From assembly GCF_900103365.1 (NCBI RefSeq), contig NZ_LT629703.1:1178001-1242000 (forward strand): a DNA stretch of 64,000 nucleotides. The letters run 5' to 3'. Position 1 is the first letter of the stretch, and each line of letters starts with the position of its first letter. This DNA comes from Afipia sp. GAS231 (GTDB lineage: Bacteria; Pseudomonadota; Alphaproteobacteria; Rhizobiales; Xanthobacteraceae). Shown one piece after another: positions 42,068 through 50,937 of this stretch. A program made the translations under genes and the position numbers. Under the pieces are notes generated by a model. It was not told where the DNA came from, searched no databases, and saw nothing but the letters and a program-made list of their open reading frames with translations.

Positions 42068-45000
42068 CTACCGCGACGCCTCGGCCCGCTTGACGCCGAC
42101 GATCGCGGGCAACGAGCCGGTGTGGGCGGGCTCGCTCTTCGGCTCACCCTTTGCTTCCGGCGGCAATGTCGCGCGCGCGGTGGCGTCGGGGAAGCGGATC
42201 TTCATTTCGCGGATGAAGCCGTCGAGCGTATCGACGCTGGCGGCCATTTTCGCAATCAGGGCAAATTCGGTGCTGCTGGAAGACGCCGGCTTGCTGGCCA
42301 TGTCGAACGCCTGCCGGTCGGCATCGCCGGACATCAGCGGCGCATACTTCTCGCGGAAGCGCGCCAGCCCGATCGCGTCCTCGGCCAGCGCGTAGCCGAC
42401 CACCGCGCGGATCACGTCGGCCTTCTCGGCCGCGTTCAGCGGTTTGAAGTCGCGCCAGCGGTCGGCGTAATACAGCTCGATCTGTTCGGAGGCCTCGCGC
42501 CACTGCCGCGACGCCCAGTAGATGTCGGAGCGCAGCCTGATCGCCTCGCGGCCGGTGATGTTGGAGATGATGTCGAGCGCGAGGTCATGCCGCCCGACGT
42601 CGCTTTGCGCGCGCGATTCCAGGAGCAGCCGCTGCTGCCGCAGTTCGCCCGAGAGATCGGCGATGCGCGTCGAGCGCAATGCTGCAATGGCGCGGTCCGG
42701 CTTGCGGTTGGAGAGGTACACCATGGCAAGCCGCGCCGCCACCTGCGCCCGCGCGGCACCCTCGAGCCGCTTGTCGACCTGGTATTGCAACAGCTCGGCC
42801 GCCTGGTCGAGCAGGTCGACCGCAACCAGCCGCTCGGCCAGACGCCGGATCATCTCGTCGCCGCGGCGGCCGATCGGCGTCAATTCGCGGTACTCGTAGA
42901 ACATGCCGAGCGCGTCGATCGGCTTCATGTCCTCGCCCTTGGGGCTGAGATAGAGCTGGGCGAACAGCGCCGACGCCGCGTCCTGGGCCTGCCGCGACAG
43001 TTCCGCATTCGGCTGCAGCCGGGTCGCGGTCTTCACGGCGGCAAAGGAATCCGAGTAGCGCGCGGTATCGGCATAGATCTGCGCCATTCTCTGTAATGTC
43101 TTGACCTCGATGGCGTCGCCGCGCCAGATCGCCGACAGCGTCTCCAGTTCGCGCAACACTTCGGCCTGGCCCATCTCGCCGCGCTTCTGGCGCAGCAGCA
43201 CCCAGAGCTGCCGGCCTTCCGCCGCCGCCTGCCGGTTATCGGTGCTGGCGGCGAACTTGTAGGCGTCGAGCGCATCCTTGTCGTAGCCGAGCGCTTCGGC
43301 GAGCCGGCCGCGCAGCACCGCGATCTCCGGCTTCATCGCGTCGGGAACGCCGATCACGTCGAGCTCGCTGCGACGGCGCGAGGCGCCGGCGTAATCCTTG
43401 ACCTCGAGCGAAGCCCGCATCGCATCCGCGGTCACGATGCGCTGCAGATCCAGCGGCAGCGAGGCGATGGCGAATTCCGCATTCTTGAACTTCTCGCGGG
43501 CATCGGCCCATTTTTCCTGGCGGGCAAAGGCAAAGCCCTTCCACAATTGGGAATCATAGCCGTTGCCGATCGCGGGATTGGCAAGATCCTTCAGCGCGCG
43601 CTCGGGATGGCCGATCAGGATAGAGGCCACCGCATGCACCATCATCACGGCAGCCTCTTCGCTGCCCTGCTTGGTCTCGGAATAGATCAGGTTGGTGACC
43701 CCGCGCGCTTCCTGATACATCGCGCGCGCCATGTAGAAGTTGGCGAGATCGAGCCGGGCCAGGGTCTTCTGCTCGGGCTCGGCAGTGGCCGCAGCCTTGA
43801 TCAGCGCATCGAGCCGCGGCAGAAAATTTTCATCCTGGTTCTTGCGCCATTCGATCGGGTCGAACAGCGGCCGCACCGCCGCCGTGGCGCGTTCGGCGGC
43901 GACGTCGGCCGATGACAGCGTCAGCCCGCCCGGCCGGCCGAGCATCACCTTGTCGGAGCCGACCTCGGCGGAGATGTCGTCGGAATTCGGATGCACCACC
44001 ACACCGTGACCGGATTCCAGCAGCGACAGTTCGACGAAATCCTGCCGCTTGATGAAGCCACGGACCGGCGGCGGCGCGGTGACCACCAGCAGCGTATCGC
44101 CGGCGTCGGGATCGACCAGTTTGTATAGCTGGCCGGGATTCGCCAGTGGCACGCTGACATTGGCGAGCGCGGGATCGGTGATGTTGCGCAACACCATCAA
44201 CGGCAGCGGCGGCGCCTGCACGCGATCGGCAAAAGTCAGCGTCCACTCGATGCCGCCGCCGCGCGGATCGCTTTCCAGCGACGGCATCTGCGGCCGGTTC
44301 AGGCGAATGCGGATGGCCTGGCCCTTGTCCAGCGGCAACGGGCTGACGTCGCCGATGATGGCGCCGCCCTTGGCGCGGAACGGCTCGAGATCGACGAACC
44401 CGGCCTTGTCGAACACCAGCCATACAGTATCGGCGCGGCGGAACATCGCAGCCGGTGTCGGCGAGGCAAAGGTGAAGGTCACGCGCAGGCCGTCGCTGTC
44501 GCGCCGTGCGTCGACGGTTGCCGCTTTCGGGCCGGCTTGCGCCGCGGGCCCGGGAGCCATCTTCTTCGGAGCCTCGGCCTTGTTGGTTTCAGACTTGTTA
44601 GTTTCAGACTTGTTAGTTTCAGACTTGGGAGCCTCAGCCGCGGCAGCCTTGACCGGCTCCGTGGCCGGCTTCGTCGCCGCGGGTTTTGCCGCTTCCGCCG
44701 CAGGCTCCGCCGGCTTGACGGTTTCCTTGATGCTTTCTTTGGCGGCTTCCTTCGCAGGCTCGAGCGGCTGCGCAACTTTCTCAGGCGCGACGGACGCCAT
44801 CTCGGCGGCGGGTGCGGCGTGCTCCGACGCGGGCGACGCCATCTCGGCCATGGGCTGGCCGGGCCTGATTTCGATATTGGCCTGCTCGGCAATCGCTTCC
44901 GACGTCACCGGCGCCAGCGGCGCGGGCTCTTCTTGCGGCATCGCGTTGGCCGGCGCTTCGCGGGGAAGCTGAGCCACGGGCTTGACCTGCGCCGGACCAT

Positions 45001-45925
45001 GTTTCGCTGCCGGGGCATGCGCCGCAGCCGGGGCGCGCGCGGCCGCGGCGGGCGGCGCAAGCGCGTCCGCCACCGTGGGCTTGTCGGCCTGCTGGAACGC
45101 GACGTCGACGACGTAGTTCTTTTCCTCGCGGAACGAATGGACGTCGACCTCGCCGATCAGGAGGATATCGACCGCGGAAGAATCGGTATCGGTGCGCTGC
45201 GTGATCGAGGCGACATTCGGCGGAGCCGCCACCTTGGCGTCGGCGAGATCGAAGTTCAGCACGTTGTTGAACTGCAACGTCAGTTTTTGATCGTTGAGCA
45301 CCGACGACACGTTGACGCCATCAGGCATCTCGAACACGAAGCGCACGAAGGTCGGCTGCACCGAGGCGCGGACGCGAACCGGCGGTTTCTTCTTGGCGGC
45401 ATTGACCGCCAACTGCGCCCGCAGTGCGCGTTCGGCAAGCCGCGCCCGCTCGGACAGTTCGCGAATGACTTCGGCCGGCAGCGACGGCGGCGGACCGGTC
45501 CAGCTATCGGGCAGGAAGTCGACGAAAATCCGCTCGCCCGCCGTCATGGTGTTGACGGTGGCCCGCCGCGCCAGCGACAGCCGGATCGCCGTGCCGTCGG
45601 GATCACGGCGCGCCGAGCCGACATAATCGGGCACGGCGTCCGACAGCTTGTCGACGGGAATGTCCACCGGACGCTTGAAGCGGATCACGATGATCGAGCC
45701 GGCGGTGGTGACGTCGGACTCGACGTCCTCGGCGAGCTTCAGCATCAGCCGCGCGTACCCGCCGGAAGCCGAAAACGTCGCCTCGCCCTTGACCGGGTCG
45801 TCGGCATGCGCCGCTTGCGGGAATGTCAGGCCGGCCAAGAGCGGCGCCAAGACAAGGCAATGCCGGGCCGTCCGCGCCAATGCGCGGCCGAGCAACGAAA
45901 CTCCAGCGGCAGCCCTTCGCCCCAT
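42068..45925 (-). CDS. Very large exported repeat protein linked to the flagellar block (1285 residues)
   Basis: A signal peptide (about 1-42, ends AAHAD) is followed by beta-rich, AMIN-like segments (about 50-280: GGYARLMLKLAEDV, PTFVRFVFEMPDGVNVSSV). A low-complexity Ala/Pro/Lys/Glu region (about 285-490) contains three KSETN repeats and is followed by another beta-rich segment (490-680). The C-terminal half (about 700-1250) is a long alpha-helical array with TPR-like pairs (LARLDLANFYMARAMYQEARG, VAARLAMVYLSNRKPDRAIAALRS). Periplasmic or outer-membrane location is expected. It follows motE after about 100 bases, with a CtrA-type box between, so it is probably a motility or envelope gene. 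I do not recognise a named family. Confidence 0.85.
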   Translation of the reverse strand: MGRRAAAGVSLLGRALARTARHCLVLAPLLAGLTFPQAAHADDPVKGEATFSASGGYARLMLKLAEDVESDVTTAGSIIVIRFKRPVDIPVDKLSDAVPDYVGSARRDPDGTAIRLSLARRATVNTMTAGERIFVDFLPDSWTGPPPSLPAEVIRELSERARLAERALRAQLAVNAAKKKPPVRVRASVQPTFVRFVFEMPDGVNVSSVLNDQKLTLQFNNVLNFDLADAKVAAPPNVASITQRTDTDSSAVDILLIGEVDVHSFREEKNYVVDVAFQQADKPTVADALAPPAAAARAPAAAHAPAAKHGPAQVKPVAQLPREAPANAMPQEEPAPLAPVTSEAIAEQANIEIRPGQPMAEMASPASEHAAPAAEMASVAPEKVAQPLEPAKEAAKESIKETVKPAEPAAEAAKPAATKPATEPVKAAAAEAPKSETNKSETNKSETNKAEAPKKMAPGPAAQAGPKAATVDARRDSDGLRVTFTFASPTPAAMFRRADTVWLVFDKAGFVDLEPFRAKGGAIIGDVSPLPLDKGQAIRIRLNRPQMPSLESDPRGGGIEWTLTFADRVQAPPLPLMVLRNITDPALANVSVPLANPGQLYKLVDPDAGDTLLVVTAPPPVRGFIKRQDFVELSLLESGHGVVVHPNSDDISAEVGSDKVMLGRPGGLTLSSADVAAERATAAVRPLFDPIEWRKNQDENFLPRLDALIKAAATAEPEQKTLARLDLANFYMARAMYQEARGVTNLIYSETKQGSEEAAVMMVHAVASILIGHPERALKDLANPAIGNGYDSQLWKGFAFARQEKWADAREKFKNAEFAIASLPLDLQRIVTADAMRASLEVKDYAGASRRRSELDVIGVPDAMKPEIAVLRGRLAEALGYDKDALDAYKFAASTDNRQAAAEGRQLWVLLRQKRGEMGQAEVLRELETLSAIWRGDAIEVKTLQRMAQIYADTARYSDSFAAVKTATRLQPNAELSRQAQDAASALFAQLYLSPKGEDMKPIDALGMFYEYRELTPIGRRGDEMIRRLAERLVAVDLLDQAAELLQYQVDKRLEGAARAQVAARLAMVYLSNRKPDRAIAALRSTRIADLSGELRQQRLLLESRAQSDVGRHDLALDIISNITGREAIRLRSDIYWASRQWREASEQIELYYADRWRDFKPLNAAEKADVIRAVVGYALAEDAIGLARFREKYAPLMSGDADRQAFDMASKPASSSSTEFALIAKMAASVDTLDGFIREMKIRFPDATARATLPPEAKGEPKSEPAHTGSLPAIVGVKRAEASR

Positions 45926-46003
45926 CCGGGAAATCTCTTGGCCTTGAATACCTAAAGCGGCGAAGCGCCCTCGCCGGCTCGTTTGAATCTTGAATTGGCC
46001 GGC

Positions 46004-46018
46004 TTAAGGTTTTGTTAA
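46004..46018. promoter_or_regulatory. CtrA-type binding site upstream of the 1285-residue gene
   Basis: TTAA-GGTTTTG-TTAA is an exact TTAA-N7-TTAA match. It lies 79 bases before the start at 45925 and directly after the motE gene, which suggests the large gene has its own CtrA-dependent promoter. Confidence 0.7.
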
Positions 46019-46028
46019 ATATGCCGTT

Positions 46029-46820
46029 TCAATTGGCCTTTTGCTGCAGCATCTTGCCTTCGATCTTCGGCAGTTCGGCCGTGGCATTCGATTTGTCGCC
46101 GCTGGCGCGGCGGGCCAGCTCCACCGTCAGCCGCTCGGCGGCCTCCGGCTGCATCAGGCCCAGGATATCGGACATCTTGCGCGGCGCGATCTGCGAGGCG
46201 ATGTCGTAGAGCACGGACATCTCCAGCCGGTCGAACACTTTTGCGGCGTCCTTCGGCTTCATGCCTTCATACATCGTGATGATGCCCTTGAAGCGGGCGG
46301 CGTCCTGCTCGGCCTTCTGGCCGGAAGCGCCGGAAATCCGCGCTTCGACCGCCTTCGCCTCCTCGGCACGCGCATCGATGCGCTTCTCGGCCGCCTTCAA
46401 CAGGCTCTCGCGAATTTCGACCTCGCGCGCGCGCTGTTCCAGTTCCTGGCGGCGCGTCTGCAGCCGCTCGAGAATGGCGCGCTCCGACGGCGACACCGCC
46501 TGCGGGCCTTGATCGGGAAACACCACGACGCCATCGGGCTTCGGCGGCTCGGTGCCGGGGGCCGACGGCTTCGGCGCTTCTTCCTTCTTCTCTTCCTTGG
46601 GCGCGCCGTGGGTCGAGCCGGTAATGTCATCCGGATCGATCTTCTGCCCGCCGGGGAAGCCGAGGTTTTCCTGCGCCCACGACATCTTGGCCGGCTTGTT
46701 CGGCTGGTAGTCGAACACGTAGCCGCCATCGAGCACCAGGCCCGCGATCTTCAGCACGGCAAGGCCGAAGATCGCAACCAGAACGACGGGCAGGACTCTG
46801 ACGTCGCGGAACGATTTCAT
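46029..46820 (-). CDS. motE: MotE-like flagellar motor protein
   Basis: 263 residues. One N-terminal membrane helix (about 9-28, VLPVVLVAIFGLAVLKIAGLV), a Pro/Lys/Glu-rich periplasmic linker, a coiled coil (about 110-175) and a C-terminal MgtE-N-like domain (MYEGMKPKDAAKVFDRLEMSVLYDIASQIAPRKMSDILGLM). This matches MotE, which in rhizobia chaperones the periplasmic motor protein MotC. It overlaps the DUF6468 gene by four bases. MotC is not encoded in the window. Confidence 0.88.
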   Translation of the reverse strand: MKSFRDVRVLPVVLVAIFGLAVLKIAGLVLDGGYVFDYQPNKPAKMSWAQENLGFPGGQKIDPDDITGSTHGAPKEEKKEEAPKPSAPGTEPPKPDGVVVFPDQGPQAVSPSERAILERLQTRRQELEQRAREVEIRESLLKAAEKRIDARAEEAKAVEARISGASGQKAEQDAARFKGIITMYEGMKPKDAAKVFDRLEMSVLYDIASQIAPRKMSDILGLMQPEAAERLTVELARRASGDKSNATAELPKIEGKMLQQKAN

Positions 46821-47263
46821 GCAGCGAGGCCATCCGTCCTTCGGCGCTCGGTGAACGCCTGCGCCGCCGCGGCAACCGCTTTCGCCGCCGAAACCTTCGG
46901 CGCGGCCGCAGCAAGTGCCTCTTCAGGCGTCGCCGGCCGGGCTGCGGCCGCGATCTTGGACAGGCGGCGGATCACGCCGTCGCCTTCGGCGAGCTGGCTC
47001 TTCAGATGCATCGACATCTGGGTTGCGGCGGTGATCTGGCTGCCGAGATGTTCGTTGACGTCGCGCACGGTGTGCTTGAGGCCGCCGATCGCGCGCTCGG
47101 CGATTTCGGTGGCGGTGATCAACTCGCCGATCGTGGCTTTCAGCGAATGTTCGTCCGCCTTCAGCCGCTTCAGGCGCTTGTTGAGCACCATGCAGTAACC
47201 GATCGTGAGCATCAGCAGCACCGCCACCAGACTCTCGATCACGATTCCGAGGGAATGATTCAT
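46817..47263 (-). CDS. DUF6468 protein between fliM and motE
   Basis: 148 residues from the ATG at 47263; the longer frame upstream is the end of fliM in another phase. An N-terminal membrane helix (IVIESLVAVLLMLTIGYCMVL) is followed by a helical cytoplasmic domain (RLKRLKADEHSLKATIGELITATEIAERAIGGLKHTV) and an Ala-rich tail. This is the DUF6468 type found in alphaproteobacterial flagellar operons, role unknown. Both ends overlap neighbours by four bases, so expression is tightly coupled. Confidence 0.88.
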   Translation of the reverse strand: MNHSLGIVIESLVAVLLMLTIGYCMVLNKRLKRLKADEHSLKATIGELITATEIAERAIGGLKHTVRDVNEHLGSQITAATQMSMHLKSQLAEGDGVIRRLSKIAAAARPATPEEALAAAAPKVSAAKAVAAAAQAFTERRRTDGLAA

Positions 47264-48462
47264 TGTGCCTCCATCAACTTGGTTTGCTCGTCGGCCTTCT
47301 CGAACATCGCGAAGGTGGTGTTGGGCTTGCGCAGCGGCTTGGTGACGCGGATGGCGACGCGGTCGCCGACCCGGCCCATCCGCCCTTCGGTCAGGATGAC
47401 GTTGCCGCAACGCACCGACACCAGCGCGTCGGCGCGCATTTCCAGCGGCAGCGTGTCGCCGACCTTCAGCTTCATCAGATGCTTGAGCGGAATGTCGGCC
47501 TCATACAGCACCGCATCGACGGAGATCTCGGCCTGCGCCACTTCGGTCGCAAAGTGGCCTTCCCAGATCGGATCACGGCCGAACTTTTCGCCCATGAACA
47601 TCTGGAGCAGAACCGGGCGGATCGGCTCGATGGTCGCGTAGGGCAGCAGCAATTCGATGTTGCCGCCGCGGTCTTCCATGTCGATGCGCAGCCGCACCAG
47701 GATCGCGGCGTTGGCGGGCCGGGAAATCGCGGCAAAGCGCGGGTTGGTCTCCAGCCGGTCGATCGAGAACGTCACCGGCGACAGCGGCCGGAACGCCTGC
47801 TCGGCGTCGGCCAGCACGACCTCGACCAGCCGCTTCACCAGGTTGGTTTCGATGGTGGTGTAGGGCCGGCCCTCGATGCGCAGCGAGGTCTGGCCGCGGC
47901 GGCCGCCGAGCAGCACGTCGATGATCGAGTAGATCAGGCTGGAATCAACCGTGGCGAGGCCAAAATTTTCCCACTCCTCGGCCTTGAACACCGAGAGCAC
48001 CGCCGGCAGCGGGATCGAGTTCATGTAATCGCCGAAGCGCACCGAGGTGATGCGGTCGAGCGAGACTTCGACGTTGTCGGAGGTGAAATTGCGCAAGCTC
48101 GTCGTCATCAACCGCACCAGGCGGTCGAACACGATTTCGAGCATCGGCAGACGCTCGTAGGACACCATCGCGGAATCGATGATGGCGCGGATGCCGGAAT
48201 GGTCGTCGAGATTGACATCGCCGACGGTGAAACCGAGCAGGTTGTCGATTTCCTCCTGCGACAGAACGCGTTCGCCGGAATTCTTGTTGCCGAACTCGCG
48301 ACCGCCATCCTCGACCATGGCGGCCCATTGCAGCGCCATGCTTTCGGAGAGTTCGTTGGCCGCGGCCTCTTCCGCTGCCGCCGCGGGATCTTCGGAGTCG
48401 AGCGAAGCTTCCCATTGCGCGGCAATGGCGTCCTGGTCCATCTGGTCTTTGTTGACGGCCAT
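47260..48462 (-). CDS. fliM: Flagellar motor switch protein FliM
   Basis: 400 residues. The CheY-binding motif LSQEEIDNLLG is at 67-77, after a 66-residue N-terminal extension that holds two similar QW-containing helices (AIAAQWEASLD and SMALQWAAMVE). The middle CheC-like domain (about 90-290) and the C-terminal SpoA-type domain (about 310-390, LMKLKVGDTLPLEMRADALVSVRCGN) are complete. FliM sits in the C-ring and sets rotation. fliN is not adjacent. It follows fliL by 18 bases. Confidence 0.96.
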   Translation of the reverse strand: MAVNKDQMDQDAIAAQWEASLDSEDPAAAAEEAAANELSESMALQWAAMVEDGGREFGNKNSGERVLSQEEIDNLLGFTVGDVNLDDHSGIRAIIDSAMVSYERLPMLEIVFDRLVRLMTTSLRNFTSDNVEVSLDRITSVRFGDYMNSIPLPAVLSVFKAEEWENFGLATVDSSLIYSIIDVLLGGRRGQTSLRIEGRPYTTIETNLVKRLVEVVLADAEQAFRPLSPVTFSIDRLETNPRFAAISRPANAAILVRLRIDMEDRGGNIELLLPYATIEPIRPVLLQMFMGEKFGRDPIWEGHFATEVAQAEISVDAVLYEADIPLKHLMKLKVGDTLPLEMRADALVSVRCGNVILTEGRMGRVGDRVAIRVTKPLRKPNTTFAMFEKADEQTKLMEAQ

Positions 48463-48480
48463 GGCGCTAGACCTGTTCCA

Positions 48481-48972
48481 TCACTGAACCACGATTTCCT
48501 TGAACAACACGGCTGAGACCACTTGCGGCGCCACCGCGTTGTTGACGCGCTTGGTCAGCTCTTCCTTCAGCCGGAACAAACCGGCCGAGCCGTTGATGTC
48601 GGAGGGGCGCAGTTCGCGCAGATAGGTCTGGAACAGGTCGGTGACGCGCGGCAGGTTCGGCTTGATCGCCTCGACCTGCTTCTCTTCCTTGACCTCGAGC
48701 ACGATCTTGACCCGGAGATATTGCACGCGCTCGCCGGGCGCGCCGACCAGGTTGACCATCATGTCGGGCACTTCGACAAAGGACGGTGGCTTCGGCGGCG
48801 GCGCTTCGGCGTGCGCCTCCTCGCCATGGCCGCGCATGAAGAAGAACCAGCCGCCGCCGCCGCCGAGGATGGCGACGAACCCGACCAGCGCAATGATCAG
48901 CTTCAGCTTGCCCTTTTTGGCCGGAATGGCGTCTGCGCCATCTGCGCCTTCCGCCGGTTCGCTATCAGCCAT
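48481..48972 (-). CDS. fliL: Flagellar basal-body-associated protein FliL
   Basis: 163 residues from the ATG at 48972. A short acidic cytoplasmic tail, one membrane helix (about 22-45, LIIALVGFVAILGGGGGWFFFM), and a periplasmic domain (PSFVEVPDMMVNLVGAPGERVQYLRVKIVLEV) are typical. FliL rings support the stator. It is first in fliL-fliM-DUF6468-motE. A TTAACCAT CtrA half-site lies at 49098-49105, about 130 bases upstream. Confidence 0.93.
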   Translation of the reverse strand: MADSEPAEGADGADAIPAKKGKLKLIIALVGFVAILGGGGGWFFFMRGHGEEAHAEAPPPKPPSFVEVPDMMVNLVGAPGERVQYLRVKIVLEVKEEKQVEAIKPNLPRVTDLFQTYLRELRPSDINGSAGLFRLKEELTKRVNNAVAPQVVSAVLFKEIVVQ

Positions 48973-49357
48973 TGCCCCGCCCGATCCATCTGGATGCGAA
49001 CACGGTTGCCACCGACCGGGATCAACAAAGGCCCCTAACGCGAAACAAAAGCCGCCAGCGCACACGCGCTCTCAATAAATGCAACGCTACGGTAACAATG
49101 GTTAACGGAACCTTTCCGGTTGGGGCCAACTAGGAAAAAACTGCCGGGCAAACATGGTCAACAAGACCTTTCTGCCGCCCGCGCCGCCCCCCTGCAAAAC
49201 ACCTAACTCCTTCACAAACCGCAATTTTCCGAGTTGGCACGGCTTTCGCTGAGGTGATTGCGAACCGGCGGGCTTGGGAGAGCTCAAGGGTTCACGGGAT
49301 CCGGCGGGCGGCTTGGGAGAGCAGGCTTCAAGGATCGAGCAAAAGGGGAGATTCCCG
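48973..49357. other. 385-base divergent control region between fliL and flgF
   Basis: No gene is supported. It holds the CtrA half-site TTAACCAT (minus strand, 49098-49105) facing fliL and the sigma-54-like element at 49235-49250 facing flgF. Confidence 0.65.
49235..49250 (+). promoter_or_regulatory. Sigma-54-type promoter upstream of flgF
   Basis: TGGCACGGCTTTCGCT matches the sigma-54 consensus TGGCAC-N5-TTGC with GG (-24) and GC (-12) exactly ten bases apart. It lies about 108 bases before the flgF ATG. Rod and hook genes use sigma-54 and FlbD in Caulobacter. Confidence 0.7.
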
Positions 49358-50122
49358 ATGGAGAATACGCTTCTCGTCGGACTATCACGGCAGATGACGC
49401 TGGAACGGCAGATGGATGTCGTCGCCAACAATGTCGCCAACATCAACACCAACGGCTTCAAGGCCGACCGCTCGCTGTTCGAGGAATTCCTCAACTCGGG
49501 TGCGCACGAAGACAATTTTACGCGCGCCGACCGCCGGGTCTCCTTTGTGCAGGACCGCGGCACCTTCCACGATTTCGCAGGAGGGAATACCGAGCTGACC
49601 AAGAACCCGCTCGACGTCGCGATCGACGGCGGCGGCTTCCTGACGGTGCAGACCCCGGCCGGCGAGCGCTACACCAAGGACGGCGGCCTGCAGATCAACA
49701 ACCAGGGCCAGCTCGTGACCGCGGGCGGCAACCCCGTGCTCGGTGCCTCCGGCCCGATCGTGTTCCAGCCGACCGACCATGACATCTCCATTGCCCCCGA
49801 CGGCAACATCACCGTGGTCGAGGGCACCAGCCATCTCGACTCGGTCCGCGGCAAGCTGCGGATCGCCTCGTTCGCCGACGCCCAGAAGCTGATCAAGGAC
49901 GGCAGCAACCTGTTCGCGGCCGGTCCCGGCGCCGCCGCCCAGCCCGACAGCGTCTCGCGGGTGCGTCAGGGCTTCGTCGAGAAGTCGAACGTCAATTCTG
50001 TGACCGAGATGAGCCGCATGATCGAGATCACGCGGACCTACACCCAGATTTCGGCGCTGTTGTCGCAGCAGAGCGACCTGCACAAATCCGCAATCGAGAA
50101 ACTCGCCGACGTTCCGGCATAA
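49358..50122 (+). CDS. flgF: Flagellar proximal rod protein FlgF
   Basis: 254 residues from the ATG at 49358 (AGGGGAG upstream). The N-terminal rod motif (LERQMDVVANNVANINTNGFKADR), DGGGFLTVQTPAGERYTKDGGLQIN and the C-terminal coiled-coil motif (KSNVNSVTEMSRMIEITRTYTQIS) identify FlgF. It starts the flgF-flgG-flgA-flgH operon behind a sigma-54-like element. Intact. Confidence 0.96.
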   Translation: MENTLLVGLSRQMTLERQMDVVANNVANINTNGFKADRSLFEEFLNSGAHEDNFTRADRRVSFVQDRGTFHDFAGGNTELTKNPLDVAIDGGGFLTVQTPAGERYTKDGGLQINNQGQLVTAGGNPVLGASGPIVFQPTDHDISIAPDGNITVVEGTSHLDSVRGKLRIASFADAQKLIKDGSNLFAAGPGAAAQPDSVSRVRQGFVEKSNVNSVTEMSRMIEITRTYTQISALLSQQSDLHKSAIEKLADVPA

Positions 50123-50139
50123 CCGCAAGGCATTGATCG

Positions 50140-50928
50140 ATGCGCGCCCTATACACAGCAGCGACCGGCATGGCGGCACAGGAACTCAACGTTCAGGTGA
50201 TCTCCAACAACATCGCGAACCTGCGCACCACCGGCTACAAGAAGCAGCGCGCGGCGTTCCAGGACCTGATCTATGACCATGTGCGCCGCGTCGGCGCCCA
50301 GGCGTCCGACCAGGGCACCATCCTGCCGGTCGGCGTCGACATCGGCGGCGGCGTCAAGACCGTCGGCACCCCGCGGCTGATGAGCCAGGGCACGCTGTCG
50401 CAGACCGGCAACGACCTCGACATCGCGATCCGCGGCGAAGGCTTCTTCAAGATCCAGATGCCCGACGGCACCTACACCTATACCCGCGACGGCTCGTTCC
50501 AGATGGACGCGACGGGCCGCGTCGTCAACGCGCAGGGCAATCCGGTGCAGCCGACGATCACGATCCCCCAAAACGCCTCCGGCATCACCATCAACGCGCA
50601 GGGCCAGCTCTCGGTCACCCTGCCCGGCTCGACCACGCCGACCACGGTCGGCCAGATCGGCCTTACTCGCTTTATCAACAAGGCCGGCCTCAATCCGATC
50701 GGCGACAACCTGTTCACGGATACGCCGGCCTCCGGCACGCCGCAGGACGGCATCGCCAATACCGACGGTTTCGGCGACATGCAGCAGTCCAACCTCGAAC
50801 AGGCCAACGTCGAGGTGGTTTCGGAAATCTCCGACCTGATCGCCGCTCAGCGCGCCTACGAGATGAACGCCAAGGTGGTCAGCGCCGCCGATCAGATGCT
50901 GCAGTCCACCTCCAACATGTTCCGCTGA
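50140..50928 (+). CDS. flgG: Flagellar distal rod protein FlgG
   Basis: 262 residues, the typical FlgG length. Motifs: ELNVQVISNNIANLRTTGYKKQR at the N-terminus with the FlgG-specific extension QDLIYDHVRRVGAQASDQGTILPVG, GEGFFKIQMPDGTYTYTRDGSF, and C-terminal ANVEVVSEISDLIAAQRAYEMNAK. It forms the distal rod. It lies 17 bases after flgF. Confidence 0.97.
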   Translation: MRALYTAATGMAAQELNVQVISNNIANLRTTGYKKQRAAFQDLIYDHVRRVGAQASDQGTILPVGVDIGGGVKTVGTPRLMSQGTLSQTGNDLDIAIRGEGFFKIQMPDGTYTYTRDGSFQMDATGRVVNAQGNPVQPTITIPQNASGITINAQGQLSVTLPGSTTPTTVGQIGLTRFINKAGLNPIGDNLFTDTPASGTPQDGIANTDGFGDMQQSNLEQANVEVVSEISDLIAAQRAYEMNAKVVSAADQMLQSTSNMFR

Positions 50929-50937
50929 GGATTGGCC

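Noticed and set aside
44580..44625. Possible CRISPR-like repeat
   Set aside because: The repeats are 15 bases, contiguous, without spacers, and in frame within a coding region.
44537..45955. 472-residue open frame antisense to the 1285-residue gene
   Set aside because: Arg/Gly/Leu-rich translation mirroring the low-complexity region; no ribosome site or motif.
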